The notes under the pieces are model-generated. The model saw only the letters and a program-made list of their open reading frames with translations. It made no database searches and was not told the DNA's origin. Positions 43,690 through 52,411 of a stretch of DNA of 64,000 nt are shown piece after piece (the first letter of the stretch is position 1; the number at the start of each line of letters is the position of its first letter). The stretch lies in contig NZ_LMAU01000006.1 of the NCBI RefSeq assembly GCF_001441535.1, forward strand, positions 62,001 to 126,000, in the 5' to 3' direction. The position numbers and the translations under genes are program-made. Origin of the DNA: Tsuneonella troitsensis. GTDB taxonomy: Bacteria > Pseudomonadota > Alphaproteobacteria > Sphingomonadales > Sphingomonadaceae.

Positions 43690-44576
43690 TCCGAGCGGGG
43701 GTGGGCCTTGCGATAAGTATCGAGCATCGTCGCCGCATCAACGCGGGTATAGATCTGGGTGGAACCCAGGCTCGCGTGGCCGAGCAGTTCCTGGAGGCTC
43801 CTGAGATCGGCCCCCGCACTCAGCAGATGCGTCGCGAAGCTGTGTCGCAAGGCGTGCGGCGTCGCCGTGGCGGGCAAGCCAAGGATCACGCGCGCACGCG
43901 CCATCGCCTTCTGCACCATCCCCTGACCAAGCGACCTGCCCTTGGCGCCGCGAAAGATCGACTCGGCGCCGTCGATCGGCCAGGGACACTTCGCCACGTA
44001 GTCCGCCACCGCCGCGCGCACGAGGGGCAGCAGCGGCACCACGCGCTGCTTGCCGCCTTTGCCGGTCACCATCAGGGTCTCCCCTAGCGGCAAGTCCCGG
44101 CCAGTCAGCGACAGCGCCTCGGCGATGCGCAGGCCCGCGCCGTACATCAGCAACAGCACCGCCCGATCGCGGGCTCCGATCCAGTCCTCCGCCGCGCTAC
44201 CCGCTACAAGGTCGGCCAGGTTCACCGCTTCGTCCGGTGTGACAGGGCGGGGTAGGCCTTTCTTGAGCCTCGGACCCCGCAATCGCGGCGCGATGGCGTC
44301 GTCGCCGACCTGCGCGCGGGCGAAAGCGACGAAGCCCTTGAGGGCGGAAAGCTCGCGCGCTGCCGAAGCGTTGGCGATCCCCTCGGCGCGGCGCAGCGCA
44401 AGCTGGCGGCGGAGCGCGAGACCGTCGAGCGCAGCGACCTCGCTCCACTCCTCCAGCCCGCCAGCATCCAGAAAGCGACCAGCGGCGGCTACGTAGGCGC
44501 GCACGGTATGAGGCGACCTGCGACGCCCGTCGCGCAGATGATCGCCCCACACGGCCAGGAGGTCGGACCGGCTCAC
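43686..44576 (-). CDS. xerC: Tyrosine recombinase XerC
   Basis: The 296-residue recombinase resolves chromosome dimers at dif together with XerD. The core-binding domain spans 1-95. Catalytic residues are Arg in YGAGLRIAEALSLTG, Lys in TGKGGKQRVVPL, HxxR in TPHALRHSFATHLL, His in LLGHASLGSTQIYT and the Tyr within that segment. No att-like repeats or phage genes surround it, so a housekeeping role is favoured. The start overlaps hemW by 4 nt. Confidence 0.92.
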   Translation of the reverse strand: MSRSDLLAVWGDHLRDGRRRSPHTVRAYVAAAGRFLDAGGLEEWSEVAALDGLALRRQLALRRAEGIANASAARELSALKGFVAFARAQVGDDAIAPRLRGPRLKKGLPRPVTPDEAVNLADLVAGSAAEDWIGARDRAVLLLMYGAGLRIAEALSLTGRDLPLGETLMVTGKGGKQRVVPLLPLVRAAVADYVAKCPWPIDGAESIFRGAKGRSLGQGMVQKAMARARVILGLPATATPHALRHSFATHLLSAGADLRSLQELLGHASLGSTQIYTRVDAATMLDTYRKAHPRSD

Positions 44577-45724
44577 GCCTCGACCAACGCCGCCGGGACG
44601 AGTTCCCCAAGTAGGGCATCGAGTAGCGGCATTCCGGCAGGCGATACAATCAGGCGGTTGCCGCTCGCCGCGACCAATCCAAGAGAATTGTAAAGCGCCA
44701 GCCGCTCTGCAACGACAAGGTCGGGAATGGGAACGCCGAACCGCGCGGATATGTCCGCAAGGTCGACACCCTCGGTAAGGCGAAGGCCCATGAGCAGCGC
44801 TTCGGAGGCTTGCTCGCGATGATCCAACACCCGCTCCTCGGCGATACCGTGGCTCTGCTCCGTCACGGCGGCGAGCCAGTTCTCCGGCTTCTTGTGCCGC
44901 ACGGTCGCCGCGCCGCCGCGCCGTCCGTGCGCTCCCGGACCGATGCCCGCATAGTCCCGATATCGCCAGTAAGTCAGGTTGTGGCGGCTTTCCTGCCCGG
45001 GCCTAGCGTGGTTCGACACCTCGTAGGCCGGCAGACCAGCCGCGCCGGTCATCGCGGCGGTCATCGCGAAAAGGTCGGCAGCCGGATCGTCGTCTAGCGG
45101 CGTGAACGCCCCCAATCGCACATCGGTGGCAAAGCGCGTCCCCGGTTCGATGGTGAGCTGGTACAGCGAGAGGTGATCGGTCCCCAGCGCAAGCGCACTG
45201 GTCAACTCGGCACGCCAGTCGTCTTCGGTCTGGCCGGGTCGAGCATAGATGAAATCGGCGTTGACCCGCTTGAAGACCCTTTGAGCGGTGTCGAGCGCCT
45301 TTAACCCTTCTTCGACTCCGTGCAGTCGCCCGAGAAAATGCAGCGCTTCGTCGTCGAGCGACTGTAGTCCCAGCGAAACGCGGTTCACCCCGGCTGCGGC
45401 GAGACCGGCAAACGCTGCGGCCTCGACTGAGGACGGATTGGCCTCGAGCGTGATCTCGATTCCGGGTGCGAAGCCCCACAGACGCTCCGCCTCGGCCAGC
45501 AGCGCCGCGACGAGGGCGGGGGACATCAAGCTAGGTGTCCCACCCCCGAAGAAGATCGATTCGAGCGGCTCTCCGCCTGCCAGCGCCGCCTCGTGGCGCA
45601 TGTCGGCGATGAGCGCCGCCTGCCAGGCGTCCACCTCCACGCCGTCCCGGACATGGCTGTTGAAGTCGCAATAGGGGCACTTCTTCAGGCAGAACGGCCA
45701 GTGGGTGTAGAGCGCGCGGGTCAT
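44573..45724 (-). CDS. hemW: Radical-SAM heme chaperone HemW
   Basis: The 383-residue protein has the radical-SAM cluster site in PFCLKKCPYCDFNSHV (CxxxCxxC plus the HemW-type YCDFNS), SIFFGGGTPSLMSP (SAM-binding GGGTPS) and the C-terminal HemN-like domain with the YNLTYWRYRDYAGIGPGAHG-like heme/substrate segment. HemW inserts heme into respiratory proteins and is not coproporphyrinogen dehydrogenase. It begins the rdgB-rph side of a conserved gene neighbourhood, separated from rdgB by a CAP gene. Confidence 0.93.
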   Translation of the reverse strand: MTRALYTHWPFCLKKCPYCDFNSHVRDGVEVDAWQAALIADMRHEAALAGGEPLESIFFGGGTPSLMSPALVAALLAEAERLWGFAPGIEITLEANPSSVEAAAFAGLAAAGVNRVSLGLQSLDDEALHFLGRLHGVEEGLKALDTAQRVFKRVNADFIYARPGQTEDDWRAELTSALALGTDHLSLYQLTIEPGTRFATDVRLGAFTPLDDDPAADLFAMTAAMTGAAGLPAYEVSNHARPGQESRHNLTYWRYRDYAGIGPGAHGRRGGAATVRHKKPENWLAAVTEQSHGIAEERVLDHREQASEALLMGLRLTEGVDLADISARFGVPIPDLVVAERLALYNSLGLVAASGNRLIVSPAGMPLLDALLGELVPAALVEA

Positions 45725-45777
45725 TTACCTTGATCGATACAGAATCGGTTAAGCGGGTTGGCTATACCCCAAAGCCC

Positions 45778-46308
45778 ATGAGGATGGGTTCTTTCGTCGC
45801 GCCTGCCATCGGCGCGCTCGCAATGCTCGGGGCGACGTTCGCGGTCCTGCCCGTGGAGGCGCAGGCGCGCAACGACTTCGCGCATCGCCTTCTCGAAGCA
45901 CATAACACCGAACGCGGCCGCGCGGGTCTGCCGCGCCTGTCGTGGTCCAGTCGCTTGGCGCAGGACGCCCACGAATGGGCCGAGCACCTGTCAAGCAAGG
46001 GTTCGCTGGAGCACGCCGACACCGAGCGGCGCCGAAACATGGGCGAGAACCTCTGGATGGGTTCGGCCGGTTACTTCAGCGCCGAGGAGATGATCGGAGG
46101 TTTCCTCTCCGAAAGGACCAAGTTCCGCCCCGGCACGTTTCCGCAGGTCAGCCGGACAGGCAACTGGGCCGATGTCGCCCATTACACCCAGATCATCTGG
46201 CCGCGTACGACCGAAGTCGGCTGCGCGGTCGCCAAGGGCGCGATCAATGACTTTCTCGTCTGCCGCTACAACCCGCCTGGAAACACGTTCGGCGAAAAAG
46301 TCGGCTGA
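45778..46308 (+). CDS. Secreted CAP/SCP-like protein
   Basis: The 176-residue protein has a signal peptide (residues 1-25, AVLPVEAQARN) and a CAP (PR-1/SCP) domain. Marks are LLEAHNTERGRAGLP, LSWSSRLAQDAHEWAEHL, HADTERRRNMGENLWMG, VAHYTQIIWPRTTEVGCAVA and FLVCRYNPPGN. Bacterial CAP proteins are secreted and mostly uncharacterised. ATG at 45778 is used; another ATG 6 nt later is possible. Its stop abuts the stop of rdgB on the other strand. Confidence 0.88.
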   Translation: MRMGSFVAPAIGALAMLGATFAVLPVEAQARNDFAHRLLEAHNTERGRAGLPRLSWSSRLAQDAHEWAEHLSSKGSLEHADTERRRNMGENLWMGSAGYFSAEEMIGGFLSERTKFRPGTFPQVSRTGNWADVAHYTQIIWPRTTEVGCAVAKGAINDFLVCRYNPPGNTFGEKVG

Positions 46309-46950
46309 TCAGCCGAATTGCTCGGCTACCAGCTTGGCAAAAGCATCGGCGCGGTGGCTGATGCGGTGTTTTTCCTGCGGCTCGAGTTCGGCGAACGTCA
46401 TGTCGCGTCCGCCGATGATATCCGGAGCAGGAACGAACACCGGATCGTATCCGAAGCCCAGCGTGCCGCGGGGGGGCCAGGTGAGGGAGCCGTCGACCCG
46501 GCCTTCATAGACCGCCGTCTCCCCATCCGGCCACGCGATCGCGAGCACGCAAGAGAACCATGCGGCTCGCGCGGCGTCCGGTCCCTTGGCCTGGAGCATC
46601 CCCTCGACCTTACCCATCGCCATGTACCAGTCGCGGCCGGGATCGCCCTCGAACCACTGCCGCTCGGCCCAGTCGGCGGTATAGACCCCCGGCCTGCCGT
46701 CGAGCGCAGCGACCGACAGGCCGCTGTCGTCCGCGAGCGCGGCGAGACCCGAGGCCTCGGCGGCGGCGCGTGCCTTGAGCAGGGCGTTTTGCACGAACGT
46801 GGTGCCGGTTTCCTTCGGCTCGGGCAGGCCGAGCGATCCCGCACTGATGCACTTCACGCCATACGGTTCCAGCAGCGCGCCGATCTCTTTCAGCTTGCCC
46901 GCATTGTGCGTGGCGATCACCAGCGTGCCCGAACCGATCCGGCGCGTCAT
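46309..46950 (-). CDS. rdgB: dITP/XTP pyrophosphatase RdgB
   Basis: The 213-residue house-cleaning enzyme hydrolyses non-canonical purine NTPs. It starts [20 protein letters not shown], where [11 protein letters not shown] is the family mark. [39 protein letters not shown] and [15 protein letters not shown] follow. It overlaps the rph end by 4 nt. Confidence 0.95.
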   Translation of the reverse strand: MTRRIGSGTLVIATHNAGKLKEIGALLEPYGVKCISAGSLGLPEPKETGTTFVQNALLKARAAAEASGLAALADDSGLSVAALDGRPGVYTADWAERQWFEGDPGRDWYMAMGKVEGMLQAKGPDAARAAWFSCVLAIAWPDGETAVYEGRVDGSLTWPPRGTLGFGYDPVFVPAPDIIGGRDMTFAELEPQEKHRISHRADAFAKLVAEQFG

Positions 46951-47663
46951 GTGCGGGTCGCCTCCTCCTGAGCGCGGAAGACCTGGCCACAACCGATCTG
47001 GGCAAGGCGGAGCAGGCGCAGCAGGCCTTCTTCGTCATAGGTCGCGCCTTCGGCGGTCGCCTGGACCTCGGCAATCCGGCCGCCTTCGATCAGTACGAAG
47101 TTGGCATCGGCATCGGCGCCCGAATCTTCGATATAGTCGAGATCGAGGACCGGGGTGCCGCCCACGATGCCGCAGCTGATCGCGGCCACTTTCGCCCCGA
47201 TCGGATCGGCGGTCACCGCACCCGATGCCATCAGCTTGTCGACCGCCAGCCGCAATGCCACCCATGCTCCGCTGATCGCCGCCGTCCGCGTGCCGCCGTC
47301 GGCCTGGATCACGTCGCAGTCGAGCACGATCTGCCGCTCGCCGAGCTTCTTGAGGTCGACCACCGCGCGCAAGCTGCGTCCGATCAGTCGCTGGATTTCC
47401 TGCGTGCGCCCGCTCTGCTTGCCCTTCGCCGCCTCCCGCTGGCCGCGGGTGTGTGTAGCGCGCGGCAGCATCGAATACTCGGCGGTTACCCAGCCCTCGC
47501 CTTTGCCGCGCAACCACGGCGGAATCCGCTCTTCGACGCTCGCGGTAACGAGCACGCGGGTATCGCCAAAGCCCACGAGGCAGGAGCCCTCGGCGTGCTT
47601 GGTGAACCCGGTCTCGATCGAAATGGCGCGCATCTCGTCGGGCGCGCGGCCGGAAGGTCGCAT
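46947..47663 (-). CDS. rph: Ribonuclease PH
   Basis: The 238-residue phosphorolytic exoribonuclease trims tRNA 3' ends. Family features are [55 protein letters not shown] (phosphate-binding Arg) and [19 protein letters not shown]. It is divergent from hrcA, with rdgB next in the operon. Full length with intact catalytic region. Confidence 0.96.
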   Translation of the reverse strand: MRPSGRAPDEMRAISIETGFTKHAEGSCLVGFGDTRVLVTASVEERIPPWLRGKGEGWVTAEYSMLPRATHTRGQREAAKGKQSGRTQEIQRLIGRSLRAVVDLKKLGERQIVLDCDVIQADGGTRTAAISGAWVALRLAVDKLMASGAVTADPIGAKVAAISCGIVGGTPVLDLDYIEDSGADADANFVLIEGGRIAEVQATAEGATYDEEGLLRLLRLAQIGCGQVFRAQEEATRT

Positions 47664-47743
47664 GGTGTTTCCTTTGTGAGTCGAATTGCCCGTTAGGCTC
47701 TTGCCCCTTGCCGCCGCAAGGGCGGGCTCTAGATTGCGGCGAG

Positions 47744-48820
47744 ATGTCTGCTCCGCCTGTCACCGAATTGAACACCCGCGCCCGGGATATCTTCCGGCTG
47801 GTGGTGGAGGGCTACCTTACGAATGGACAACCGGTCGGATCGAAGACTTTGGCCGGGCCGAAGAGCGAAGGCGGCGGCGGATTGAACCTGTCGCCGGCCT
47901 CGATCCGGTCGGTCCTCGCGGAACTCGAAGGTCTCGGTCTGCTTGCCGCGCCGCACACCAGCGCCGGGCGCATGCCCACCGAAACGGGGCTGCGCCTGTT
48001 CGTGGACGGTATGATGCAGGTGGCCGAGCCGTCGGCGGAAGAGCGTCGGGCGATCGAGGACCGGCTGTCGGCGCGCGGACCGATCGAAGCGGCGCTCGAG
48101 GCGACGAGTGCGCTGCTGTCCGACATTTCGGGCGCGGCCGGGATGGTCATGGTCCCGCGCCGCGAACCGCGGCTGGCGCAGCTCACGCTGGTCCCGCTCG
48201 CGCCTACGCGCGCGCTGGCGGTGCTGGTTGGCGAGGACGGCGGGGTCGAGAACCGCGTGATCGATCTCGACGAACCCGCCAGCGCCTCCGCGCTCGAGCA
48301 GGCGGGCAACTATATCACCGCGCGGCTTGCCGGGCGTAGTTTGGCGGAGGCGGCGGCGGCGATGCGGGCCGAGCTGTCCGACGGTCGATCGCAGCTCGAT
48401 GCCGTGAGCCGCGACCTCGTGGAACGCGGCCTGGCGGTGTGGAGCGAGGACGCTGCGCGACGCCCGGTCCTCATCGTGCGCGGCGCGGCCAATCTGCTCG
48501 ACGAAACCGCGTTGGGCGATATCGAGCGGGTGCGCCAGCTTCTCGACGACCTTGAAAAAAAGCAGGCGGTGGCCGAACTCCTCGAATCGGCGCGCACGGC
48601 GGAGGCGACCCGCATTTTCATCGGCAGCGAGAACCGGCTGTTCGCCTTGTCCGGCTCGTCTGTCATCGCTTCGCCCTACCGCGATCGCGAGGGCAGGGTG
48701 GTCGGCGTGGTGGGGGTGATCGGCCCGACTCGGTTGAATTATGCGCGCGTGGTCCCCATGGTGGATTTCACGGCTCAAACCCTCAGTAAGATGAGGGCCT
48801 TGGGCAAAATCATCGGATAG
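47744..48820 (+). CDS. hrcA: Heat-inducible transcription repressor HrcA
   Basis: The 358-residue protein has an N-terminal winged helix ([58 protein letters not shown]) and a GAF-like dimerisation domain at the C-terminus ([19 protein letters not shown]). HrcA represses at CIRCE operators with GroE as modulator. No CIRCE inverted repeat (TTAGCACTC-N9-GAGTGCTAA) is visible upstream, or near dnaK, in this window. It lies 14 nt before grpE. Confidence 0.95.
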   Translation: MSAPPVTELNTRARDIFRLVVEGYLTNGQPVGSKTLAGPKSEGGGGLNLSPASIRSVLAELEGLGLLAAPHTSAGRMPTETGLRLFVDGMMQVAEPSAEERRAIEDRLSARGPIEAALEATSALLSDISGAAGMVMVPRREPRLAQLTLVPLAPTRALAVLVGEDGGVENRVIDLDEPASASALEQAGNYITARLAGRSLAEAAAAMRAELSDGRSQLDAVSRDLVERGLAVWSEDAARRPVLIVRGAANLLDETALGDIERVRQLLDDLEKKQAVAELLESARTAEATRIFIGSENRLFALSGSSVIASPYRDREGRVVGVVGVIGPTRLNYARVVPMVDFTAQTLSKMRALGKIIG

Positions 48821-48834
48821 CGACGACACAAACA

Positions 48835-49410
48835 ATGATCGAAGATGAAAAGCAGGCGGCCGACGAGGCCGTGGCGAAGGAACTCGACGGCGTGCCCGCC
48901 GACATGATCGACGACCAACCCGAAGGCGAGGAGGACAACCTGTCCGAGGCGCTCTCGGCGCTCAAGAACGATCTCGACAAGGCGATGCAGGACGTACTGT
49001 ACGCCCGCGCCGAGACGCAGAACGTGCGTCGCCGGATGGAAAAGGACGTCGCCGATGCGCGCGCCTATGCCGCGACCGGCTTCGCCCGCGACATCCTGTC
49101 GGTTTATGACAACCTGGTCCGCGCGATCGAGGTGATCCCGGCGGACCTGCACGACGACCCGCGCATGAAGGCGATGGTCACCGGGATCGAGGCGACCCAG
49201 CGCGAGGTGGAAAAGGTATTCGCCGCGCACGGCATCACCCGCATCGCCGCGCAGGGCCTGCCGCTCGACCCGAACCAGCACCAGGCAATGCTCGAAATCC
49301 CCACGGACGAGCACGAGCCCGGCACGGTGGTTCAGGAAATGCAGAGCGGTTGGATGATCAAGGATCGCCTGCTGCGCCCGGCGATGGTTGGGGTGGCGAA
49401 GAAAGGCTAG
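48835..49410 (+). CDS. grpE: Nucleotide exchange factor GrpE
   Basis: The 191-residue DnaK co-chaperone has an acidic N-terminus, a long coiled-coil helix (LKNDLDKAMQDVLYARAETQ, then VRRRMEKDVADARAYAATGF) and the C-terminal beta domain (GTVVQEMQSGWMIKDRLLRP). Its TAG stop overlaps the stop of the HEPN-like gene on the opposite strand in a shared CTAG. Confidence 0.96.
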   Translation: MIEDEKQAADEAVAKELDGVPADMIDDQPEGEEDNLSEALSALKNDLDKAMQDVLYARAETQNVRRRMEKDVADARAYAATGFARDILSVYDNLVRAIEVIPADLHDDPRMKAMVTGIEATQREVEKVFAAHGITRIAAQGLPLDPNQHQAMLEIPTDEHEPGTVVQEMQSGWMIKDRLLRPAMVGVAKKG

Positions 49411-49889
49411 TTTATCTGCCTTGGGCCGCTTTGCGAAAGCCAGAGCGCAAGAAATCCGGCGAGGCGTTTTGCTTGACTCCGGGCGGAAGAAATAACCGCC
49501 AACTCTATTGGAAGAACCGCGTCTCGCTCGACCACTGCTAACGGTAATGTCGACAAGAGGACAGTTGCATTTTCTTCGGTTGACCAGCCTACAGCTCTTG
49601 AGTGCACGAGATTATTTCGAAGTCGGACCAATGGCTTACATTCTTGCGTTAAATCGCGAATTCTCTTGAGTTGTTTCGCGGAGGCGCGTTTCTGGAGGTC
49701 CGGATGATCGGCAAGAGCCTGGATACGCTGACCAAAGGGTGTCCCCGCATCTGTTCTCCCGAGTAATGCCAACCAGAGCCCGACTTGCAACTCCAGAGCG
49801 AAAAAAGCGTCAAGGAAATCTAGTTTGACCCTTTCGTATGATTCGAATGGGCGTGGCTGGACGCTGAGATGATGTATTGGAAGTTCCAC
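49407..49889 (-). CDS. HEPN-like protein in a lower-GC patch
   Basis: The 160-residue mostly helical protein has no signal peptide or membrane segment. Near the middle, VRLRNNLVHSRAVGW contains RNNLVH (Arg91-x4-His96), the Rx4-6H signature of HEPN RNases and related non-toxic HEPN proteins. No nucleotidyltransferase-type antitoxin is adjacent. Two counted 60-base lines inside it (49561-49680) are each 45% GC, against 62% in the counted line 49081-49140 of neighbouring grpE, pointing to transfer. Product function is unassigned. Confidence 0.6.
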   Translation of the reverse strand: MELPIHHLSVQPRPFESYERVKLDFLDAFFALELQVGLWLALLGRTDAGTPFGQRIQALADHPDLQKRASAKQLKRIRDLTQECKPLVRLRNNLVHSRAVGWSTEENATVLLSTLPLAVVERDAVLPIELAVISSARSQAKRLAGFLALWLSQSGPRQIN

Positions 49890-49937
49890 AACCCTGATTT
49901 ATCGGCAGGGAAGTGAAACTCCCGTAAACGACATTTA

Positions 49938-51101
49938 TCAGACCAACTGCGCCGCGTTCTCGTCGCGGTGCTTCTTCAGGTACTTCATGAACGGAGTGCC
50001 GCCCGTGCCCACATCCGGGTCGTTGCCCGCGATGCTACCTGCCTGCTTGTTGATGTAGCTCGCCGCGTACTCGAGGTGGCGGGTGCGGAAGCGGGCGCTC
50101 TGGTTGAGGCACGCGTTGAAGGCATCCTTCAGGCTTTGCGAGCCTGATGCGCGCACGAAATCACGCAAGGTCGACTGTGCCGCGAGGTCTTCGATGAAGC
50201 GGCGGTGCGGAACCGGGCGATACTGGTGCAGCTCGTCGAGGAACTGGCGCAGCGGATCGTCCGAGTGGCCGACCTGGAACAGCGCGTCCATCGCGGGAAC
50301 GATGCTCGACTGGCTGCCCGTCTGCCCGCGATAGGCCTGCGGCTTCATCTCGAAGCGATCGACGCCCTCGTAGACCAGGCCTCCGCCATCGAGCGCGGGA
50401 TTGTTGGCCCATCCGTGGATGTAGGGCCGAACGCGGTGGAAGTAGATGTAGGGATCGCACCGCTCGGGCATCCGCGCGAAGTGGCCGTATATGCGCTCCC
50501 ACGCCTGATCCATCTCGACCAGCAGGCGCTCGGCCTCGGCGGCATCACCGGCTTTCGCCACGGTCACGAGCCGTGCGGCGTTGTCCAGCAGCACGCCGGC
50601 CTCGGCCTCGATCGCGACGTGGATCATCACGAACCAGTTCTCGTCGTCACCGCCCAGGAAATTCTGGACCATGTAGATGTTCTCGAGCGCAATCGGGCCC
50701 GACTTGTCGAGCCGCGCCCAGTTGTCGAGCACATAGGCCGAATAGGGGAGCAGCGGGGCCTGGCCGAGCCGGTCCGCGATCGCGACCATCGGGCGCGACA
50801 GGTTCGCGGGCAAATGCTGCGGCGGGGTCGGCTCGCCCCAGACGTAGGCTTGCACCAGGAAGCTGTAATGCACCATCGCGGTGCGGACCTCTTCCTCGGC
50901 GGCCTCTCGCGCCCAGTCCTCGAGCCCGGGGTCGGCGAGCTGGTCCAGCCAGTGGCGCACGCGCCCGGTGGACATCAGGCCCGAAAGATTGCCGGCCGCT
51001 GCTTTCACCTCGTCGAACAGGGCGGGCAGGGCGATCTCGTCAATCTCGTAATGCGAAAGGAAGCCGCGTTCCCGCGACATGCCGTAGTCTTTAAGCTCCA
51101 T
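49938..51101 (-). CDS. Indoleamine 2,3-dioxygenase family heme protein
   Basis: The 387-residue protein matches the IDO fold: a proximal heme-ligand His in FRTRHLEYAASYINKQ and the substrate-loop GTGGTPFMKYLKKH near the C-terminus (human IDO1 reads GTGGTDLMNFLK at this point). A further family feature is MIHVAIEAEAGVLLDNAARL. IDO opens the indole ring of tryptophan, giving N-formylkynurenine. No other kynurenine-pathway gene lies next to it. Bacterial IDO homologues often have weak affinity for tryptophan, so another indole may be the substrate. Confidence 0.82.
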   Translation of the reverse strand: MELKDYGMSRERGFLSHYEIDEIALPALFDEVKAAAGNLSGLMSTGRVRHWLDQLADPGLEDWAREAAEEEVRTAMVHYSFLVQAYVWGEPTPPQHLPANLSRPMVAIADRLGQAPLLPYSAYVLDNWARLDKSGPIALENIYMVQNFLGGDDENWFVMIHVAIEAEAGVLLDNAARLVTVAKAGDAAEAERLLVEMDQAWERIYGHFARMPERCDPYIYFHRVRPYIHGWANNPALDGGGLVYEGVDRFEMKPQAYRGQTGSQSSIVPAMDALFQVGHSDDPLRQFLDELHQYRPVPHRRFIEDLAAQSTLRDFVRASGSQSLKDAFNACLNQSARFRTRHLEYAASYINKQAGSIAGNDPDVGTGGTPFMKYLKKHRDENAAQLV

Positions 51102-51234
51102 TGGGGTGCACCGTGGGCCGGGCGCGGGTTGGGCCGCCCGGATCGATGGTCAAGGAAGTATCAAGCGAAACCGGATCGCTCAAGGTCGGCGCGGAAATTA
51201 TCGGGGATGACGTAACGTCCGCGTTCGGATGCGG

Positions 51235-51765
51235 TCAGGCAGCTCCCGGAAACCGCACGAGGATGTCGTAAGCGGACGCGTCGCCGACCCCGGCGAGCCG
51301 GATGCCGTTTCGCAGCAGGAAGGCGTGGCGCACGATCTCGGCCTGCTGTTCGATCCCGTACTTCTCCAGCGCCCATCCGGGGCGCAGGCTGTACTCGTAC
51401 CGCTCCCACGGCATCCGGTTGAGCACGAGCCACCACTTGCCCTTGGCCTGAACCTGCCAGACGTGGGTCATTTCATGGATGAAATGCGCCTTGCGCCAGA
51501 TGTCGGCGGTGGCGAAATCTTCGCAGTAATTGTCGCTCGTCGGGTGGAAATGAAGGTGCCCGCGCGGCGCCATCGTCACCGTGCGCGGCTGGAAGGGAAA
51601 CCACTTGCGGCGCCGGATCGTGACTTGCGAATAATCGATCGCGTCGCCGAAAATGCTGCGGGCGAGCGCGATCTCGCCAGTCGTCAGTGCGCGCTCGCCG
51701 CCGATGGGGCAGGCCGGGGGTTGGCCTTGCGCATCTATGTCAATGTGGTCGAGGCCTTCGCTCAG
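51235..51765 (-). CDS. vgr-related metallopeptidase-like protein with probable CTG start
   Basis: The conserved core includes ERALTTGEIALARSIFGD, RRRKWFPFQPRTVTMAPRG and the zinc motif HFIHEMTHVWQVQAKG (HExxH). The frame remains open upstream of the first GTG (51579) for 62 more codons back to a stop at 51769-51771, and that part holds conserved sequence, but no ATG, GTG or TTG lies in it. A CTG at 51765 overlaps the stop of the upstream copper-chaperone gene (CTGA) and has GGGGGA a suitable distance before it, so it is taken as start (176 residues). An ATG at 51734 with a frameshift in the CCCCC run is the alternative. Function is unknown. Confidence 0.6.
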   Translation of the reverse strand: MSEGLDHIDIDAQGQPPACPIGGERALTTGEIALARSIFGDAIDYSQVTIRRRKWFPFQPRTVTMAPRGHLHFHPTSDNYCEDFATADIWRKAHFIHEMTHVWQVQAKGKWWLVLNRMPWERYEYSLRPGWALEKYGIEQQAEIVRHAFLLRNGIRLAGVGDASAYDILVRFPGAA

Positions 51766-52241
51766 CGCTCATCCCCCGCGGCGCGGATTTCCACCGGGAA
51801 GGTGTGGCGCTTCCCGCCGGAAACGATGATCGTGGCCTCGGTCGTGCCGCCGGCTTTTAGCGCGGGGTCGACGTCCATCGCCATCAGGTGCTTGCCGCCC
51901 GGCTCGAAGGTGACGGTGTCGCCTTTCTTCAACGGGACGGGCAGCATTTCCATCATCTGGACCTTGAAATCGTACTCGCCGTAATCGTGAAACATCGCGC
52001 TCTTGGCGCCCTTCACTTCGGCCCGGTTGAGCGCAACGCCGCGGTCGCCTTCATAGGCGAGATCGAAATAGATCGCCGCCGGATTGCCCGCCACCGGTGC
52101 CAAAACCATCCGCGCGTTCGAAATCTTCATGCCCGGGATGCCGGTTTCGGCACCCGGCGCCTCGGTCGGCGTCTCTCCGCAGGCGGCGAGCGAAAGTGTG
52201 CCGGTAGCCAGCGCCAAGGCCATGAACGAACGTCGGAACAT
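51762..52241 (-). CDS. Periplasmic copper chaperone PCu(A)C
   Basis: The 159-residue lipoprotein has a signal ending LSLAACGET (Cys21 lipidation). The cupredoxin-like domain shows the copper motif with spaced His and Met residues: [19 protein letters not shown] and [18 protein letters not shown]. PCu(A)C delivers Cu(I) to cytochrome oxidase. It lies upstream of, and overlaps by 4 nt, the vgr-related gene. Confidence 0.9.
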   Translation of the reverse strand: MFRRSFMALALATGTLSLAACGETPTEAPGAETGIPGMKISNARMVLAPVAGNPAAIYFDLAYEGDRGVALNRAEVKGAKSAMFHDYGEYDFKVQMMEMLPVPLKKGDTVTFEPGGKHLMAMDVDPALKAGGTTEATIIVSGGKRHTFPVEIRAAGDER

Positions 52242-52287
52242 CGATTTCCCCCTATGGAACAGGCGGCTCAGGTAGCCTCCCCAATCT

Positions 52288-52315
52288 CTTGTGCCAAGAA
52301 ATTCCGCTCCTATAT
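52288..52315 (+). promoter_or_regulatory. RpoH (sigma-32) promoter of dnaK
   Basis: CTTG at 52288-52291 is followed after 17 nt by CCTATAT at 52309-52315, matching the alphaproteobacterial RpoH consensus CTTG-N17/18-CYTATNT. The dnaK start is about 97 nt downstream. This is the best supported promoter in the window, and rpoH itself is 46 kb away. Confidence 0.8.
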
Positions 52316-52411
52316 CGCCCGCGCAACCCGAGCTGCCGAAAGGCCCTTGCCGCGAATGCGGGAGGTCCGAATGGCGGTGTCCAACAACGTATCAGAACGA
52401 ATAGGGAAACC

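Noticed and set aside
43686-44576. XerC read as an integrase of a mobile element
   Set aside because: No flanking repeats, tRNA target, phage genes or base-composition shift; housekeeping XerC motifs and length.
47664-47743. RpoH promoter or CIRCE before hrcA
   Set aside because: CTTG is followed at about the right distance by CTAGATT, a weak match to CYTATNT and too close to the start codon; no CIRCE repeat seen.
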